From Scatophagus argus (taxonomy: Eukaryota; Chordata; Actinopteri; Scatophagidae): DNA of 64,000 bases. Positions 38,741 through 63,805 of this stretch are shown piece after piece. Below the pieces are notes generated by a model that worked only from the letters and a program-made list of their open reading frames with translations, searched no databases and had not been told where the DNA came from. The stretch's first letter is position 1. Each line of letters starts with the position of its first letter. The translations under genes and the position numbers were made by a program. The stretch spans positions 9,161,872 to 9,225,871 of the forward strand of contig NC_058499.1 of the NCBI RefSeq assembly GCF_020382885.2, given 5' to 3'.

Positions 38741-41700
38741 ATGTCGAAGCCAAAGGATACGAGCTCTTCCATCCTGCACAGCCAGCAGATGCATGCTGCC
38801 ATGGCGGACACCTTCATTGAGCACATGTGCCTGCTGGACATCGACTCTGAACCTGCTGTGTCTCGCAACACCGGCATCATCTGCACAATCGGTCAGATTC
38901 AGCAACAAACGCTGTCGTTACATGTCTGGTTAAAGTTATCTTGTTGTATCTGAATTTAAAATGTCCATACTACCTTTGGCTCAGTGGTTCTGTGTAAAAT
39001 CCCACCATTCACATGTCTGATGCAGGACCTGCCTCCCGATCTGTGGAAATGGCCAAGGAAATGATCAAGGCTGGGATGAACATTGCAAGAATGAACTTCT
39101 CTCATGGCACACACGAAGTGAGTCAGAAATATTCAGCTAAGACAGCAAATTATTTTTTCTTCCCGCTTTTTTAAGATCATTTGTATCATCAATATTCACT
39201 CTACTATCTTGCACTACATAACCTGACGTCACAGCAGGTGATTTAACCTTGGACGTCAAGGCCAAAACACCTGCCGTGACCTCGCTGATTCAAGTGTGTG
39301 CAGGAGTGTAGCACGTCTGAGGGTTTGAACCCAGGCTGAGCAGCACAGCAGTAGTTTCCTTACCCTCTGCAAGGGACTCAGTGTGGATTTACCCTTTAGG
39401 GCTGCAGTCGTCAGTGTGACATTACTCTCGTGGCCTGGTAACTGTCTGTGGCTGTAATGTGATCTATGAGCTTGTACTTTCCCCCTCAGTGCCAACGCAC
39501 TGCGAACTGCCCACCTTATACTGCTGACCCCTTGCCTTTAAAAGTCATGGCTTTTTACCTTTTTCAATGTCACCTGAGTGGATGAGCCATCAGATCTATC
39601 ATCAGCTGAAGTATGAACATCCACCGTTGATATTTGGAAATTTAAAGGTTAACTTTTTTTTTCCACTGTAACCCGACTCTCAGAGTGACTTTTGAGTTGT
39701 CGCTGCAGTGGTGTGATTGCTAAGCACTACTAAATAGAAATGTCTGCAATTTAGCCAGGTTTTCAGCAACAACAATAATACTGACAAAACTGACAATCCC
39801 AATTCAAGAAAAGCACAATAAAGTGAATATAAGATGTGTTATGTTAAGAGACAAACAGATTTGACCTCTGTCTCATTGCTGTGTCCGTTGCCAGTACAGC
39901 TATAAATAGGACATCTGTGAGAGTCAGCCTCGCAGCAACAGTGCGAATAGAAGACATAGTGAAACTGAGGACAGTAGACAGTGTACAGATTAGACTCTGA
40001 ATCTGTCTGTTCCCATTTAGTTTGCATCTCCGTAGCTGTGAAAGTAGTAGTACTTTCTGTCTACAGTACTTTGTACTTTGTTTTCATTTCATTTGCCCAA
40101 ACACTCTGCTTAAATGTCTGTTGGGTATGATTTAGGGGGATCTGTTGCCAGGAATGAAATATAATATTCATAATTATGTTTTCATTCGTGTATAATCATC
40201 TGTAATTAAAAACTGTGTTTTTAGAAGGAGCTTTTTTTTAATGATATGTTTCTATAGTAACCCAGAACAGACAAACCCAACATTGGCTCTGGAGAGTTAC
40301 TTTTGCTTTTTTCATTTGGTAGGGAAGGCTGAGGTGAAGGCTATTCAGTTATTTGCAGTCTACGACCTCACCTAGATGCACAACAAAATCCTACAGTTTG
40401 GGCCTTTTAACACTATAGCTGAAATATTTTGGAAACAGTTCATATAAGAGCAGATGGCTTGTGGGCAGCTATTTATGTACAGTCAAAGTGAACAATGTCA
40501 TATGCTAAAAATGTGTTGCAGCTGTCAGACGAGTTTAACTACATGTAGTTATGTAATCAGTACCGTGATGTCCGTGTGACTTTGTGACCAAATTTGTCCA
40601 CCTGTTGTTCTTATTGTACAAACTTCATTTTATTTTCTAAGAATAAGTTTAAAGTATTTTGAGTTTGTGATAAGGAACTAGTGCAATTCATTTATGTAAA
40701 TTCTTTCACTTTTAATGCTGTGGTAGATTTATTGAAATTTTCAGTGCAATAATGTTTGTTTTGTACCCCGCATCATACAGTATCATGCTGAGACCATCAA
40801 GAATGTCCGTGAGGCAGCTGAGAGCTTCGGGCCAGGATCTGCTGACTACAGACCGGTGGCCATCGCTTTGGACACCAAGGGACCAGAAATCAGGACCGGA
40901 CTTATCAAGGGCGTGAGTTCTGGCCTAATTACCGAGGCTCTGACGAGGCACTTTTTGATTTATTGCACGAGATATTATATAGTTCCTTGCAGTGATTTTC
41001 ATTCTGAGAATGAATAAACACTTTCTCCTTGATCTTGTTTAGAGTGGCACTGCTGAGGTTGAGCTCAAAAAGAATGAAACCATCAAGCTCACCCTTGATG
41101 ACCAGTACATTGACAAATGTGATGAGAAAATTCTGTGGCTTGACTACAAGAATATCACCAAGGTTGTCCAGATTGGAAGCCACATCTATGTTGATGATGG
41201 TCTGATTTCCCTCAAGGTCAAAGAAGTTGGTATGCGCACAAAACAATCATCTTGTCTGTCATTCATGCAGATTTTGCTTTCACATTTCTACATATTGTTG
41301 GAAATGAACTTTCTCCTTTTTCCTGTGTCTCGAGGCAATGACTACCTGATATGTGACATTGAGAATGGTGGTATGCTGGGCAGCAAGAAAGGCGTCAACC
41401 TGCCTGGAGCTGCTGTCGACCTGCCCGCTGTGTCTGAGAAGGACATTAAAGACCTGCAGTTTGGCGTGGAGCAGGGTGTTGACATGGTCTTCGCCTCCTT
41501 CATCCGTAAGGCTGCTGACGTTCATGCTGTCAGGAAAGTGCTGGGTGAGAAGGGCAAGAACATCAAGATCATCAGCAAGCTGGAGAACCATGAGGGTGTG
41601 CGCAGGTAAGTAGATTCACACCTGAATCTGCACACATCTTAATTTTTGGTAGTGGTTTAACTGATCTTTTAATTTAGCAATTAATTTCTTTTTGTCTACT

Positions 41701-44315
41701 AGATTTGACGAGATTCTGGAGGCTAGTGATGGCATCATGGTTGCCCGTGGAGACCTGGGCATTGAAATTCCAACAGAGAAGGTCTTCATCGCGCAAAAGA
41801 TGATGACTGGCAGGTGCAACAGGATCGGCAAGCCCATTGTCTGTGCCACACAGGTCTGTGATATCAGTAGGATGACTGTTTTGCAGAAATCCTTTGTGTA
41901 ATTTTTTTTTTATTTACAAGTATCAGTGCATCAGAGAGTCCTGTTGTTTCTCCTCAGATGCTGGAGAGCATGACCAAGAAACCTCGTCCTACTCGTGCTG
42001 AGGCCAGTGATGTCGCCAACGCCGTGCTGGACGGCAATGACTGTATTATGCTGAGTGGTGAAACCGCCAAGGGAGACTACCCCCTGGAGGCCGTGCGCAC
42101 ACAGCACATGGTGAGAGCACACCCAACTGATACCACTGATTATGCACCTTTCACAGCGATGTTGAAAGACCATACCAGTGTTGAAAATTGTGTGATTGAT
42201 TTTTAAAGACAAATGTATGTGATTAAGCAACACACTGGTGGTGATGGTGTCTTTGCACTCTTACTCTTTGCCAGGGCTTCATACATACATTGCACTTGCA
42301 GTTGTCATCAGTCTAATTTGGTCATGATTAATATTGATAATAATCCATGTTAAGCTTGTTTTACAATAACTTCATTTTGGTGTGGTGTTTTTGTGCTGTA
42401 AATTATATTTTGTACATCATGTAGAGCGGAGAGAAAAGCAGCTTTTACACTGTGAGCTGTGTTGGTATCAGCTTGGGTTTCACTAACAGCTTGTTTAGAA
42501 TTTGTTCGCCTTGCTTTGTGTATCCCTGTTGCTCCCACACCTCCCTCTGTCCATCTGCTATGCTACCAAAAATCTCTTTGAGTCTTCTTGCATTGTATTT
42601 AACTGTGTGATTATATTACTCAAATAGCATGTGTCTGAGGGCCTGCAGTGCACAGCAACAGCCCCTGGACATCATGGTCGCCGCTGTTGTTTAGCTTCAT
42701 GTCTCAGTGTGCTTTCAGGTATGAAGACCTCTGCACTGAGGTTCACTACGTCACTGTTTTGTCCTTTAAAATACATACTAACTCCTGCAGTTAAAACTGG
42801 CAGTGTGACTGCAGCCTAACACCTTTGTAATCTGTTTTTTGTTGTTTTGTTTTAAACCTGTTCAGGTTGCCCGTGAAGCCGAGGCAGCCATGTTCCACAG
42901 GCAGATGTTCGAGGAGCTTCGTCGCATTACTCATCTGACCCGTGACCCCACAGAGTCTGTTGCTGTTGGTGCCGTCGAGGCTTCTTTCAAGTGCTGCGCC
43001 AGCGCCATCATCGTGCTCTCCAAGACTGGCAGGTAAGACTCAAAGGACTGGTCCATTTCCTCTGCAGTGCACTGAGTCATAATATTCTCCACGGCATCCA
43101 CTGTGAGCAAAGAAACTGGTGCATTATAATATCTCCCTGCTTCTGCCTCCACTCTCTCCCCTCAGCTTATATGAAGTGTGCCAATTTTCGCAGCACTCAC
43201 AATCTGTGCTTCACTTGTGACCTTTCAGACCTGAACCCTGACATTTTACAAGTTAATTTTAACTCCCTCTCCATGTGGGAGTTCATCTTCACAACACATG
43301 ATACAGAAGACATACGACTGTCAGAACTTCCTAATGATAATGGCATAATTAAAGCATCAGATGAGCACTTGTGTGTGAAAGGATTGGCACAGACAATTAG
43401 TTTTATAGTGAGTTTCAGCTCATTGTTTAACTGCAGGGCCCACATGGTTGGTCCATTTTCACCATTTTCAGCTGCGAAATAACTCTAAAAACCCAAAGTG
43501 CAATACCTACCAAGAACCAAACAAAAGGCGCACACATTTAGTGACTATCTGGTGAACATAATCAAGCATTTAGCAGCTAAAGAGGCAGGTATTTCCCTCA
43601 AAAGTGGGCAGAGACCAAATAACACAACTAAAAGGGATTGAACACTGCACTTAACCTTACTTGTATTGAGCGAACACAAAGACGACTTCAAATGAATGCT
43701 AATGTTACTGCTGGAGGTGTAAACTGTTGTGTCAATGTTGTATTTACAACTTGTTTCCAGAGTTAACTAATAAACTTAAGCTATTTAATGTTTAAGTTTT
43801 GGCACAGTAGCCTTTAATTGGGGTTTAAATTGAAATTTTCAGTTATTCTCAAGTCCACTTCTTTCTAATAAATTGTACCCGTTACGTACAGGTCTGCTCA
43901 CATGCTGTCGAAGTACAGGCCCCGTGCCCCCATCATTGCTGTGACCCGCTGTGGCCAGACAGCCCGCCAGGCCCACCTGTACCGCGGCATCTACCCTGTG
44001 CTCTACACAAAGCCTGCCAACGATGTGTGGGCCGAGGACGTTGACCTGCGTGTGAACTTTGCCCTGGAAGTTGGTGAGTGTTGAACTTATTTTCAAGTAA
44101 GGGGACATTTAACATTGATTTGAAATTATTAAAAGGGCGTGAAAAGCATAAAGGGTTAGTTACTCAAATCTAACATATCACTAACACCTCTTTTTTCTCT
44201 ATTTGTAGGCAAGCACCGCAACTTCTTCAAGTCCGGTGATGTGGCCATTGTTGTTACCGGCTGGCGCCCTGGTTCTGGTTACACCAACACTATGAGAATT
44301 GTGCTGGTGCCTTGA
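38741..44315 (+). CDS. pkm: Pyruvate kinase PKM, ten coding exons, 530 aa
   Basis: Catalyses phosphoenolpyruvate plus ADP to pyruvate plus ATP, last step of glycolysis; cytosolic tetramer. Exons: 38741-38891, 39026-39117, 40781-40912, 41043-41229, 41335-41605, 41703-41853, 41958-42110, 42866-43032, 43892-44073, 44209-44315; 531 codons including stop, against 531 aa in human. The start [10 protein letters not shown] matches the family. Catalytic and binding blocks are intact: [85 protein letters not shown]. The exon at 42866-43032 (residues 380-435) is the position of the alternative M1/M2 exons. Only one is found; it carries the M2-type Cys-Cys and the FBP-loop lysine (FKCC ... IIVLSKTGR). 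The C-terminal FBP loop [14 protein letters not shown] is present, so FBP activation is expected. Other PK genes (pklr) are excluded by sequence and by synteny with parp6. Confidence 0.97.
39118..40780 (+). other. pkm: pkm third-to-fourth exon intron
   Basis: A 1.66-kb intron with no recognisable exon or RNA. Open frames 39256-39495 and 39839-40027 on the minus strand are unsupported. Confidence 0.55.
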
Positions 44316-44736
44316 ACTTTATCAGAGGACATTAGTAACCATTCCCCCTCCCCTGTCCTGTAATTTCCTGCCCGTCTGTGATGGACTGATCTTTTCTGCT
44401 GGTCTTCATAACCAACAGAAACTGAAAACCAGGCCTCTCCTTCAAAGGACTTTTGATGGTGTCATTCACAGACAGTAACTCCCTGCTTCCTATCATCCAT
44501 ACATGTAATTTATTGTGAAAATCCTGCTGCCAGAGACTGAACCCAAAACCTTCTATTGGAAACTTGCATGTGCCAGCTCAGATTACACGGTGAACAGAGT
44601 GGAAATCAGCTTTTCCTCTGCAAGTACGTGCGGGTTCTTTGTCCAGGGATAAACATAAGAATGTACTGTTACCGTCTTCTCATGTTAGTACAAAGTGTAA
44701 TTGTGAAGTGATCTGGCATTGACTGCATTTCCATCC

Positions 44737-44742
44737 ATTAAA
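44737..44742 (+). promoter_or_regulatory. pkm: Candidate pkm polyadenylation signal (ATTAAA)
   Basis: ATTAAA about 420 bases after the pkm stop, the expected distance for the 3' UTR (44316 to about 44760). No AATAAA was seen between. Confidence 0.5.
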
Positions 44743-44936
44743 AGGAATTCTGGGTTCAAATGTGTTTGTCTTCTTCTCATTATCACGCTAAACTTAGACA
44801 GGATCGATTTTTCCACAGTTGAGGTAGATACTACGAACGTTAAAAAAAAAAGTAATTGGTGCATATGTCCCAGGTTAATCTATAGTATGATGTTACTATG
44901 TGTTCCAAACAGCATCAGTTACTAAAACAACTAAAC

Positions 44937-45190
44937 TACACTATGTAGCCAAAAGTAAGGGGCTGTTCCCCATAAAGAGGCTTGGCCCCTTACTTCCAAT
45001 GAAGGGAAATTGTATTGCTTCAGCATACCAAGATATTTTGGGCAATGCTATGTTTCCAATTTATTTTGTTGCTACAGTTTGGGGAAGGCCCTTTTCTATG
45101 TGTGCTATCTATGTATTTATAATGGGATGCCATTAAAGTCCCTGTTGGGGTAATGGTCAGCTGTCTTAATATTTTTGTCTATGTAGTGTA
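44937..45190. mobile_element. Internally deleted Tc1-type DNA transposon (254 bp), non-autonomous
   Basis: Both ends carry the typical fish Tc1 terminus. The left reads CACTATGTAGCCAAAAGTA; the right, inverted, reads CACTACATAGACAAAAATA. TA dinucleotides flank both. Inside is a remnant of the transposase region (a TTCAGCATACCAAGATATTTT block and CAGTTTGGGGAAGGCCC). The coding region is almost entirely deleted, leaving no functional frame. Inserted in the pkm 3' flank. Confidence 0.85.
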
Positions 45191-45487
45191 TCTAATCTGT
45201 CAAAGAAGACAATGAAAACCTTAGACAAGATTCATTTGGCAAAAAGTTGCCAGTTTGGATAAATTCTTGACAAGCCATCGTTGCCATCGTTCTACACACA
45301 AACACTCAGCCTGATCTTCAAACAGGAAGTTTATGTAACAGGACACGTCTGCTCAAGCCCAGTCAGTGCAAGACAAAGCCTTCTGTTAAGCTAAAAGCTC
45401 CCACATGAAGTTATACTGTAGTATAGCTTATACTATAACTGCAATAGCAGATCTATATTTTCTATTAACATCATGAATCTGCAAAAG

Positions 45488-45640
45488 AAGTAATGTGCAG
45501 TAGTACAACATCAGTCACCAAAATGTAGAGAAGTGGAAGTACAAAGTAGCAGATAATGGAAATACTGAAGTCAAGTTCCTCGATGTTGTACTTCAGTATA
45601 GAACACCAGTAAATTGTTGTTGGACATCCCAGCACTGCTT
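45488..45640. repeat. Dispersed AGTAAAAGTA/GTACTT-type repeat, copy 3
   Basis: GTGGAAGTACAAAGTAGCAG, TGTTGTACTTCAGTATAG and a terminal CCCAGCACTGC match the layout of copies at 6790, 18675 and 53600. Degenerate and non-coding. Confidence 0.45.
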
Positions 45641-47465
45641 ATTCTAAATTTTAAATTTCTTAATTTTATAGATTTTTATTGTTACTGCAATCCTAATACA
45701 TAAATAAAACATTGGGAAATAAACAATGCTGTGAATAAATGCAGACAAAACATAATGAGAATATTGTTAAATAATCGATCCATTTATAAAACTTAGCTTA
45801 ATTTTAAATGAGTTTAGTTCAATTGCATTTTTATGTACTGTGAAAGCTGCAATACCTCAAAGGAAAAAAATTACATCACACTATTACACAATAACGCAAT
45901 TTTCATAAAAACTAGCTCATTGAGTTCTGTTTGCTCTGGATCAACCTGGCAGCTTCATCCAAAAAAAACAAAACCAATAAATAAATAAATAAAAATAAAT
46001 AAAAATTATATTTTGATCAAACCTTGCAGAAACATTGAATTAAATGTCTATATTTACTCCTTAATCCAACAGTTATCACTCCATGAACACAGCAGATAAT
46101 TTTCTATGAGTCAAATATTTGGCAGATTATAATCCTGGCTATTTTGCATGTTGGCATCAAACAACACCCTGCAGTTCTCAATTTATAATCCGGCTTAAAT
46201 CCTGAAACTTCAATAGCATTTTATCAGATTCTCCTTTCATGCCACGGTCTGCTCCTGCAAAGAAATCATCAGCTATCACGAACATCGTTGACCATATGTT
46301 ATTTTATTGCATTGAATTCAGTTGCTAAAATAAAATATGACATACCTAACATACATAGGTGACGGAATCCTCAGACTTGTTGGTTAAAAGGCAGCAAAAT
46401 GAGATATAAATATATAAACACATGAATGACTGACACCTCCTCTCCTGCACACACCTTTAAATTGAATGCACTCAAAGTATCCTCACATTCTCTCCCAGCT
46501 GGCACCTCCGGCAGGTGGTGTGAGCTCGGAGGAAAATAGCAATGAGGGATTGATCGAGCCCATTGGCAGTGAATGGCTAGTGACTGATCTCGTCATTTCT
46601 TTTGGAGGGGGAGGTTTCAGTAACTAGGCTGCTAAAGCTGCTGCACAGGATCCTCCAATTGGTTTGATCTGCTGACCAGTTCCTCGCAGGCCACGGGTCC
46701 AACGAGAGAGAGAGAGAGAATTATCATCTAAACACATGAACTTATTAACAAGTAGAAGGATTTAAAAGTCTGGCTTAAAAAACAAACAAAAAAAACAGTC
46801 AGTGATACACATCTTATTGATTCAGCATAGCATCACAAAGCAGCAATTGTTCAACAACAAATGTCAAATTTTACAATCAAATAATGTAAAATAAAAAAGA
46901 GGTAAATATGCAGCAATATGACCCTTCAGGGTTTCTTGTTAACCGTGTGTCCAAGTAACTGCTTTTAGCCCTTTGACTGGTGCAAGAAACATTCAGATCA
47001 GTCTTAGTGCATTGCTGGTTTCAGGATGTTTGATTATCCACAGTTGCTTTTTTTTTTTTAAATTCCATTTAATTCCCTTGTTTAAGTCTGTTCTAACTAA
47101 AAACAGAATCTCACTCTCTGACTCAAGTGCTTCGATTCACAGTACCTTTGTATACCCATTAAAAAAATAAAATAAAATAAACACAGATTATTGCATACTA
47201 TGCTGATGGCACACAAACCTTGGCTCAGGTGTATGTTCTTTACCAGAGTTATCGTCAGACTGAAATGAGTTGAGCATCAGGTTGCGTGCCTCGCCGTGAG
47301 CCGGAGCAGTTGTAGAAGGACGAAACGGAAATGCGCGGTCGCACTTTCCGGCTCTCTCCGGAAAACCAACATCGACCTCAGGTTCAGCACATTCAAAAAT
47401 TAATCCCACTTTCCCCACTCAGACAGACAAACATTACATTACATTCATTAATTCTTTTTTCTTAC
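45641..47465. other. Intergenic between pkm and hcn4 3' ends, left part
   Basis: Mostly AT-rich and empty. The stretch about 46480-46700 is different: balanced base composition, no simple repeats. It could be a conserved non-coding element, but there is no way to confirm that from one sequence. A tetranucleotide (AAAT)n-like tract lies near 45980-46005. Confidence 0.45.
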
Positions 47466-47622
47466 TTTGAACATGATCTGATTTGTGTGACCCATTTGGG
47501 TGTGCAATATTGCTGAAACGCTTTCTTGGAAGACATGCCGTCATCAAACCATTTCGTTAGGTGATCTCTGAAACGAGCAAAGTGCACAGTCTGTCGCTCC
47601 TCTAATCTCTTAAGGGGTAACC
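47466..47622 (-). CDS. Orphan exon, unidentified protein (partial)
   Basis: On the minus strand a good acceptor (tgtgttgtgtgaatgcag) precedes a 157-base open frame ending in a good donor (TCAAA then gtaagaa). The protein reads LPLKRLEERQTVHFARF, then DHLTKWFDDGMSSKKAF and CTPKWVTQIRSC: charged, Trp-containing, and typical of real coding sequence. Only this frame is open. The phase is 2 at both ends. No confident partner exon was found. A second open frame just downstream (47188-47418) is out of phase and would imply an intron of under 60 bases. It may be an exon of a small gene, a rare alternative exon, or a gene relic. Function unknown. Confidence 0.35.
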
Positions 47623-48105
47623 CTGCATTCACACAACACACTCGAGTGGTGGGAAAGGACATAAAAAAAGAACAATAGTTTTTGGTTTCAATCATAACTG
47701 GATACAGTTGTGGACAAATTTCCAACTAAACGGGTGTAGCTAAAAGGTTACACAAAAGTGCCCGGACAATGGGGTTTAAACAAATACTTGTAACAAATCA
47801 CAGAGTGTGGTTATAATACAATACATAGAACAAGTGATATTTGTATGAGGTGCTATATATACTCATCAATAGGTTTTGGATTTTATTACTATATTCAAAG
47901 ATGCAATATCCTGTAGAAAAAAATCCATCATTGTCCATTATTGTCCACAATCCATTCACTCTGATTAAAAAGGAAACCACTGATCTCCAATCTGATTTAA
48001 TTTACACACCCTCCTACTTCAAAATTTGATAGTGGTTATAACAAAGCCAAAAAGGAGATGCCCTCTCTCTTTTGTTTAGGCATTAAAGGAGGGTGTGTAT
48101 GAACC
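47623..48105. other. hcn4 3' flank
   Basis: AT-rich, no gene supported. Should include the hcn4 3' UTR just left of 48106. The open frames at 47798-48029 are unsupported. Confidence 0.5.
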
Positions 48106-61324
<13,219 letters not shown>

Positions 61325-61659
61325 TTTGAAGAAGGAGAAGAGATGCGCTTTAAGGACAGCCGGTGAAGACAGAGGGATGAATCATGAATCTCATACACTT
61401 GGGGTGCCACTGGAGGCAAAACGGTGACGGCGCATCCGCAGGACAGGTTGTATCTTGTGTGACACTTGGGACGTGCCTCTCCCTCCCCCCTTGGTTCAAA
61501 CATTTAGATGCGTCGACAATACGTGGTCGCTTCAATCCGACGGTCCTGTGAAGGCGATGGACCGCAAATGCGTGTAAATCCAGGTAACCCCACAGCGTGC
61601 CTACGAGAGCGCATCAGGATGCAGCATGCTTAGCGTCGGACGTGCCGGAGTGGGAGATT
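61325..61659 (-). promoter_or_regulatory. hcn4: hcn4 5' UTR and proximal promoter region
   Basis: GC- and CpG-enriched sequence directly upstream of the ATG. Open frames here (61249-61503, 61350-61535) overlap the 5' UTR and are not in phase with the channel. Transcription start not determined. Confidence 0.45.
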
Positions 61660-61696
61660 GCTGCTGCTGCTGCTGTTGCTGCTGTTGCTGCTGCTG
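61660..61696 (-). repeat. CAG/CAA triplet tract upstream of hcn4
   Basis: Twelve triplets: on the hcn4 sense strand, CAG repeats interrupted by CAA. The tract lies about 336-372 bases before the ATG, so it falls in the 5' UTR or proximal promoter, not in coding sequence. Confidence 0.9.
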
Positions 61697-63499
61697 AGCT
61701 CCTCAATGACAAAGCATGATCTCCACCTCCCCAAAATATCCGAGCTCTTTGTCAGTGCGAGGTGATGGCACACATGCACGCAGCTGGCCGCGGCTTTCAA
61801 AGAGCGCTGACATCACTGATCCATCAGCCGCCGTCCCGCTTTCTAATAACGTGAATATTGATGGAGCTAATCTATCGGGTTGCCATAGGAGCCAGGATGG
61901 CACATGCGCTCACCCCGCCTAGTCAGGACAAACTGGAGAGGATGATTCAAGGATGAGAGCCAACCTTGGAGTTGATGGTTTACTTGTTGAGAGAAAGCCA
62001 CGGGGTGTGAGAGAGTCTCAGCTTTACGCATCCAGCGGGCAAATATTTGTCGAGGGGGTCCGAAGGATAGACGATAAGGATGTTGCAATGCTTTGTCGCA
62101 GTCAGCCAGCCAGTTTATATTGGGAATCACAGTTTCTATGAAGCCATCTGCAGCCTAACAAACGCTCCTCAGGATATGTATTTAAGCATGTATGGATTGA
62201 TTAATAAGAGTTGCTTTTCGCTTTTAAACACACATCGTGATATTCAAACAGCACTCAGAGGATAATACACCTAAAATGTGCATAAAACGTGTACGACCTG
62301 CTGTATGATTTGGCGTAAAAGGTGCTGAAGTCTTATGTCCATCATCGTGTTTTCAATTGGATAATATGGCAAACATCCTTAAGGTCTTGTGACAGTTCAC
62401 TCTGATCTTAATGTTAACGAGTGCGTCAAGTTCTCCACTTATGAGGGTTCAATACATCAAGTGCATCAAATTCTAATATGCATAAACATCTGGTTAATAT
62501 ACCAGTTCATTCAGCTTTAAGTTTGAAGATAAACACATTATGATAAACAAACCAGGCAAACTTCCACTTTCCACCATCTATGGAAAACATCTTCTCACTG
62601 GTGTAGCACAGGGCCAAATGAACAGAAGGAGCAGAGGAAATTGATTGTTTCCAATGTCCCACATCTTCTGATCGACCTTTAAACCCACAGCTTGAGCCAC
62701 GGACAGACGTCACACTCCTTGTGGATTTGCCTGAACCATCATCTCTTACTGTGATCATATTACATGGAGTCACAACCTGTTTGGCCTCCTCTTCACCGTG
62801 TTATGGCGGATGCGTAAACGCTATCAGTGTCTGCAGTGTTTCTGAAAAAGTACTTTGAAATACTTTGCCTGCACAGACCAACATGGCGACTGATAATATG
62901 GCGAACGGCTGCTGACAGCTGGTTGTGTTACGGTTGTATGATTCAATGCAAACTTGACTGAAGTGAGGTAGCAGTGTCATATGGAATTATGCCATGACAT
63001 ACGGTGACAAAACAAAATAATGTTAATCTATGTGAGATCAAAATGCACCAGAGAACAAAAGGCACAAACTGAATAGAATTTCCTCTTTTCCTTATTGCTG
63101 CTTGTTATTTGTGTCTCTTTCATCCTAAAGAGCCCCCAAAAAACAGAAAGAAAAAAAAAGAAAAATCTGTGACTCGGCATCAGCACTTTGGAGCCTCCTG
63201 ATCATGAACTGCCCAGATTAGGATTTCACACTCTGCGCCTTATTTTAGTACACTGCATGTCATCACTTTCCAGTACATTTGCAGGCAGCAAAACCTCATA
63301 TGCTAAGCCCTCCGTTCTTGTTATTTATATCTCCTGTAACTTTGATATACTGTGTTATGAAGGTTTGGCTGAATTTGAAGAGAAGTTGACCACATAACAA
63401 GCTCAAAGGTAAGTCATAAAGAAGACTTGTAAAACAAATCCCCCCAAATTTTTCAGACATTTCAAGATTCCAGCTTCATGCCACAATTAAGAAATAAAA
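61697..63499. other. Upstream flank of hcn4, no gene seen
   Basis: No coding exon or RNA gene recognised. The section about 61700-62000 retains moderate GC content; the rest is AT-rich. Open frames at 61867-62130, 62507-62773 and 63188-63397 lack splice support and resemble nothing known. Confidence 0.5.
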
Positions 63500-63805
63500 A
63501 TCACTTTATTAGCAGTATATATATTTTTACATACACACACACACACTAAATTTGTCATTTAACCCATCCCAGCTGAACACACATGCAACACCCAGCAAAT
63601 TACATGCAGTAAAACACACAGGAGCAGCTGGGGGTTAAGTGCCTTGCTCAAGGTCACATCAGCCAGCTAATGGGGGGGGGGGGCTTTTTTCACATTAATC
63701 ACTCCACCACACCCAAATATTTGCTGTCTGTCCGGTGGGGGAATCGAACCAGCGACCCTTCAATCACAAGCCGCTTCTCCACCCTCTAGGCCACAGCTGG
63801 ATAGA
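63500..63805 (-). mobile_element. tRNA-derived SINE, nearly full length
   Basis: On the minus strand it begins CAGCTGTGGCCTAGAGGGTG (A-box-like), then has the B box GGTTCGATTCC (plus-strand 740-750 of the 63-kb block). The body contains GAGCAAGGCACTTAACCCCC and AGCTGCTCCTGTGTGTTTTA, and it ends in a short (CA)n and AT-rich tail near 63500. A G-run at 63673-63682 interrupts the centre. This is one of the commonest percomorph SINE layouts. Confidence 0.75.

Noticed and set aside
43033-43482. 163-aa open frame and a good-looking acceptor (ctctctcccctcag near 43166) in the pkm intron
   Set aside because: Checked as a possible second M1/M2 exon. The sequence after the acceptor does not encode any pyruvate kinase segment, and the frame has no family resemblance.
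47188-47418. 76-aa frame just downstream of the orphan exon, considered as its continuation
   Set aside because: Joining it would need an intron of under 60 bases and the phases disagree (the donor leaves two bases, the frame needs one).
63500-63805. Possible tRNA gene from the B-box GGTTCGATTCC
   Set aside because: No cloverleaf can be drawn; the A and B boxes belong to a SINE with the usual fish body and tail.
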